A DNA stretch of 64,000 nucleotides, from NCBI GenBank assembly GCA_038528235.1, contig JBCBEX010000009.1:21166-85165 (forward strand). Direction: 5' to 3'. The position numbers and the translations under genes are program-made. Source of the DNA: JBCBEX01 sp038528235. Lineage in GTDB: Bacteria > Bacteroidota > Rhodothermia > Rhodothermales > Rubricoccaceae. Shown in pieces: positions 63,858 through 64,000 of the stretch. The notes beneath the pieces are model-generated. The model did not search any database and was not told where the DNA came from. It saw only the letters and a list, made by a program, of their open reading frames with translations. Each line of letters begins with the position of its first letter. The first letter of the stretch is position 1.

Positions 63858-64000
63858 CTAAGCTGCCTCTGCCTGTAGCCCGGCGTCCACGAGCGCGGCG
63901 GCAGCGTCCACGAGGCCGTCGGGGCCGATGCCGACCTCGTCGTGCAATTCGCGCTGGCTGCCGTGCTCGATGAAGCGGTCCGGCATGCCGAGGCGGACGA
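63858..64000 (-). CDS. dxs: 1-deoxy-D-xylulose-5-phosphate synthase, C-terminal end (truncated by the window)
   Basis: 47 codons plus two bases, ending at the stop 63858-63860. The visible segment LGMPDRFIEHGSQRELHDEVGI, from the C-terminal transketolase domain, is typical of Dxs, which makes DXP for isoprenoids and thiamine or pyridoxal precursors. The start is outside the window. Confidence 0.85.
   Translation of the reverse strand, partial: VRLGMPDRFIEHGSQRELHDEVGIGPDGLVDAAAALVDAGLQAEAA

Overview
The window is a GC-rich, gene-dense bacterial chromosome segment. Several secreted proteins (ending at about 1765, 3279, 10507, 43448 and 48600) carry a C-terminal beta-sandwich sorting domain of the type IX secretion kind (motifs such as YDVLGR, LPAGVYVVR, terminal R-x-V-T-L). 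Few genes have a Shine-Dalgarno-like sequence. With the high GC this suggests a Bacteroidota/Rhodothermota organism (Rhodothermales, Rubricoccaceae-like). That placement is inference from protein style; no rRNA is present. No tRNA, CRISPR array, prophage or intact insertion sequence was found.

Layout. 1-5.2 kb: end of a MutY gene, a Bor-like lipoprotein, two tandemly duplicated BsuPI-like secreted proteins and a CPBP membrane protein. 5.3-10 kb: MBL hydrolase, PhoH, DapF, SufE and a lipoprotein S1 protease. 10-15.7 kb: small proteins, an L-domain secreted protein, an ABC-2 exporter pair, a DUF4230 lipoprotein, VOC and OsmC proteins. 15.7-23 kb: Zwf, a phosphomutase-like enzyme, a divergent DprA-like protein and a very large hybrid sensor that lacks its phosphoacceptor histidine. 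23.3-27.5 kb: threonine aldolase, MtgA, GreA, NlpC/P60, YtxH and a bacilliredoxin. 27.5-37.9 kb: a flippase/GNAT/HslU/NYN/HslV operon on the minus strand, then envelope genes dacB, mreC, mreB and uppP. 38-57 kb: redox, secreted and metabolic genes (DsbD-like, metalloprotease, TPR protein, ComB, GcvT, MacB-like permease, SGNH esterase, HDAC-family deacetylase, NRDE/TANGO2, CtaA). 57.5-64 kb: lipoprotein, groEL and groES with a CIRCE operator, DUF2085, a Rieske-flavoprotein fusion, LspA and the C-terminal end of Dxs.

The most unusual signal is not a protein. Arrays of short tandem repeats with periods of 7, 8 or 15 bp, built from several unrelated unit sequences, sit in many of the gaps between genes. 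They repeatedly abut or overlap start and stop codons (dapF, the MBL gene, the ABC permease, sufE, dacB, mreC, groES/groEL, the Rieske gene, lspA, the NRDE gene). Four are inverted pairs of arrays that could fold. Two unit families (GGGGATA-like and ACTTCTN-like) occur together, in the same order and spacing, at two distant loci. They resemble the heptanucleotide STRR sequences known from filamentous cyanobacteria, but here they sit on translation boundaries, and at dacB they lie inside the signal-peptide codons.

Functionally the window is mostly chromosomal core: cell-wall growth (mreB, mreC, dacB, mtgA, uppP, lspA), protein quality control (hslVU, groESL), redox maintenance, and lipoproteins and secreted proteins of unknown role.
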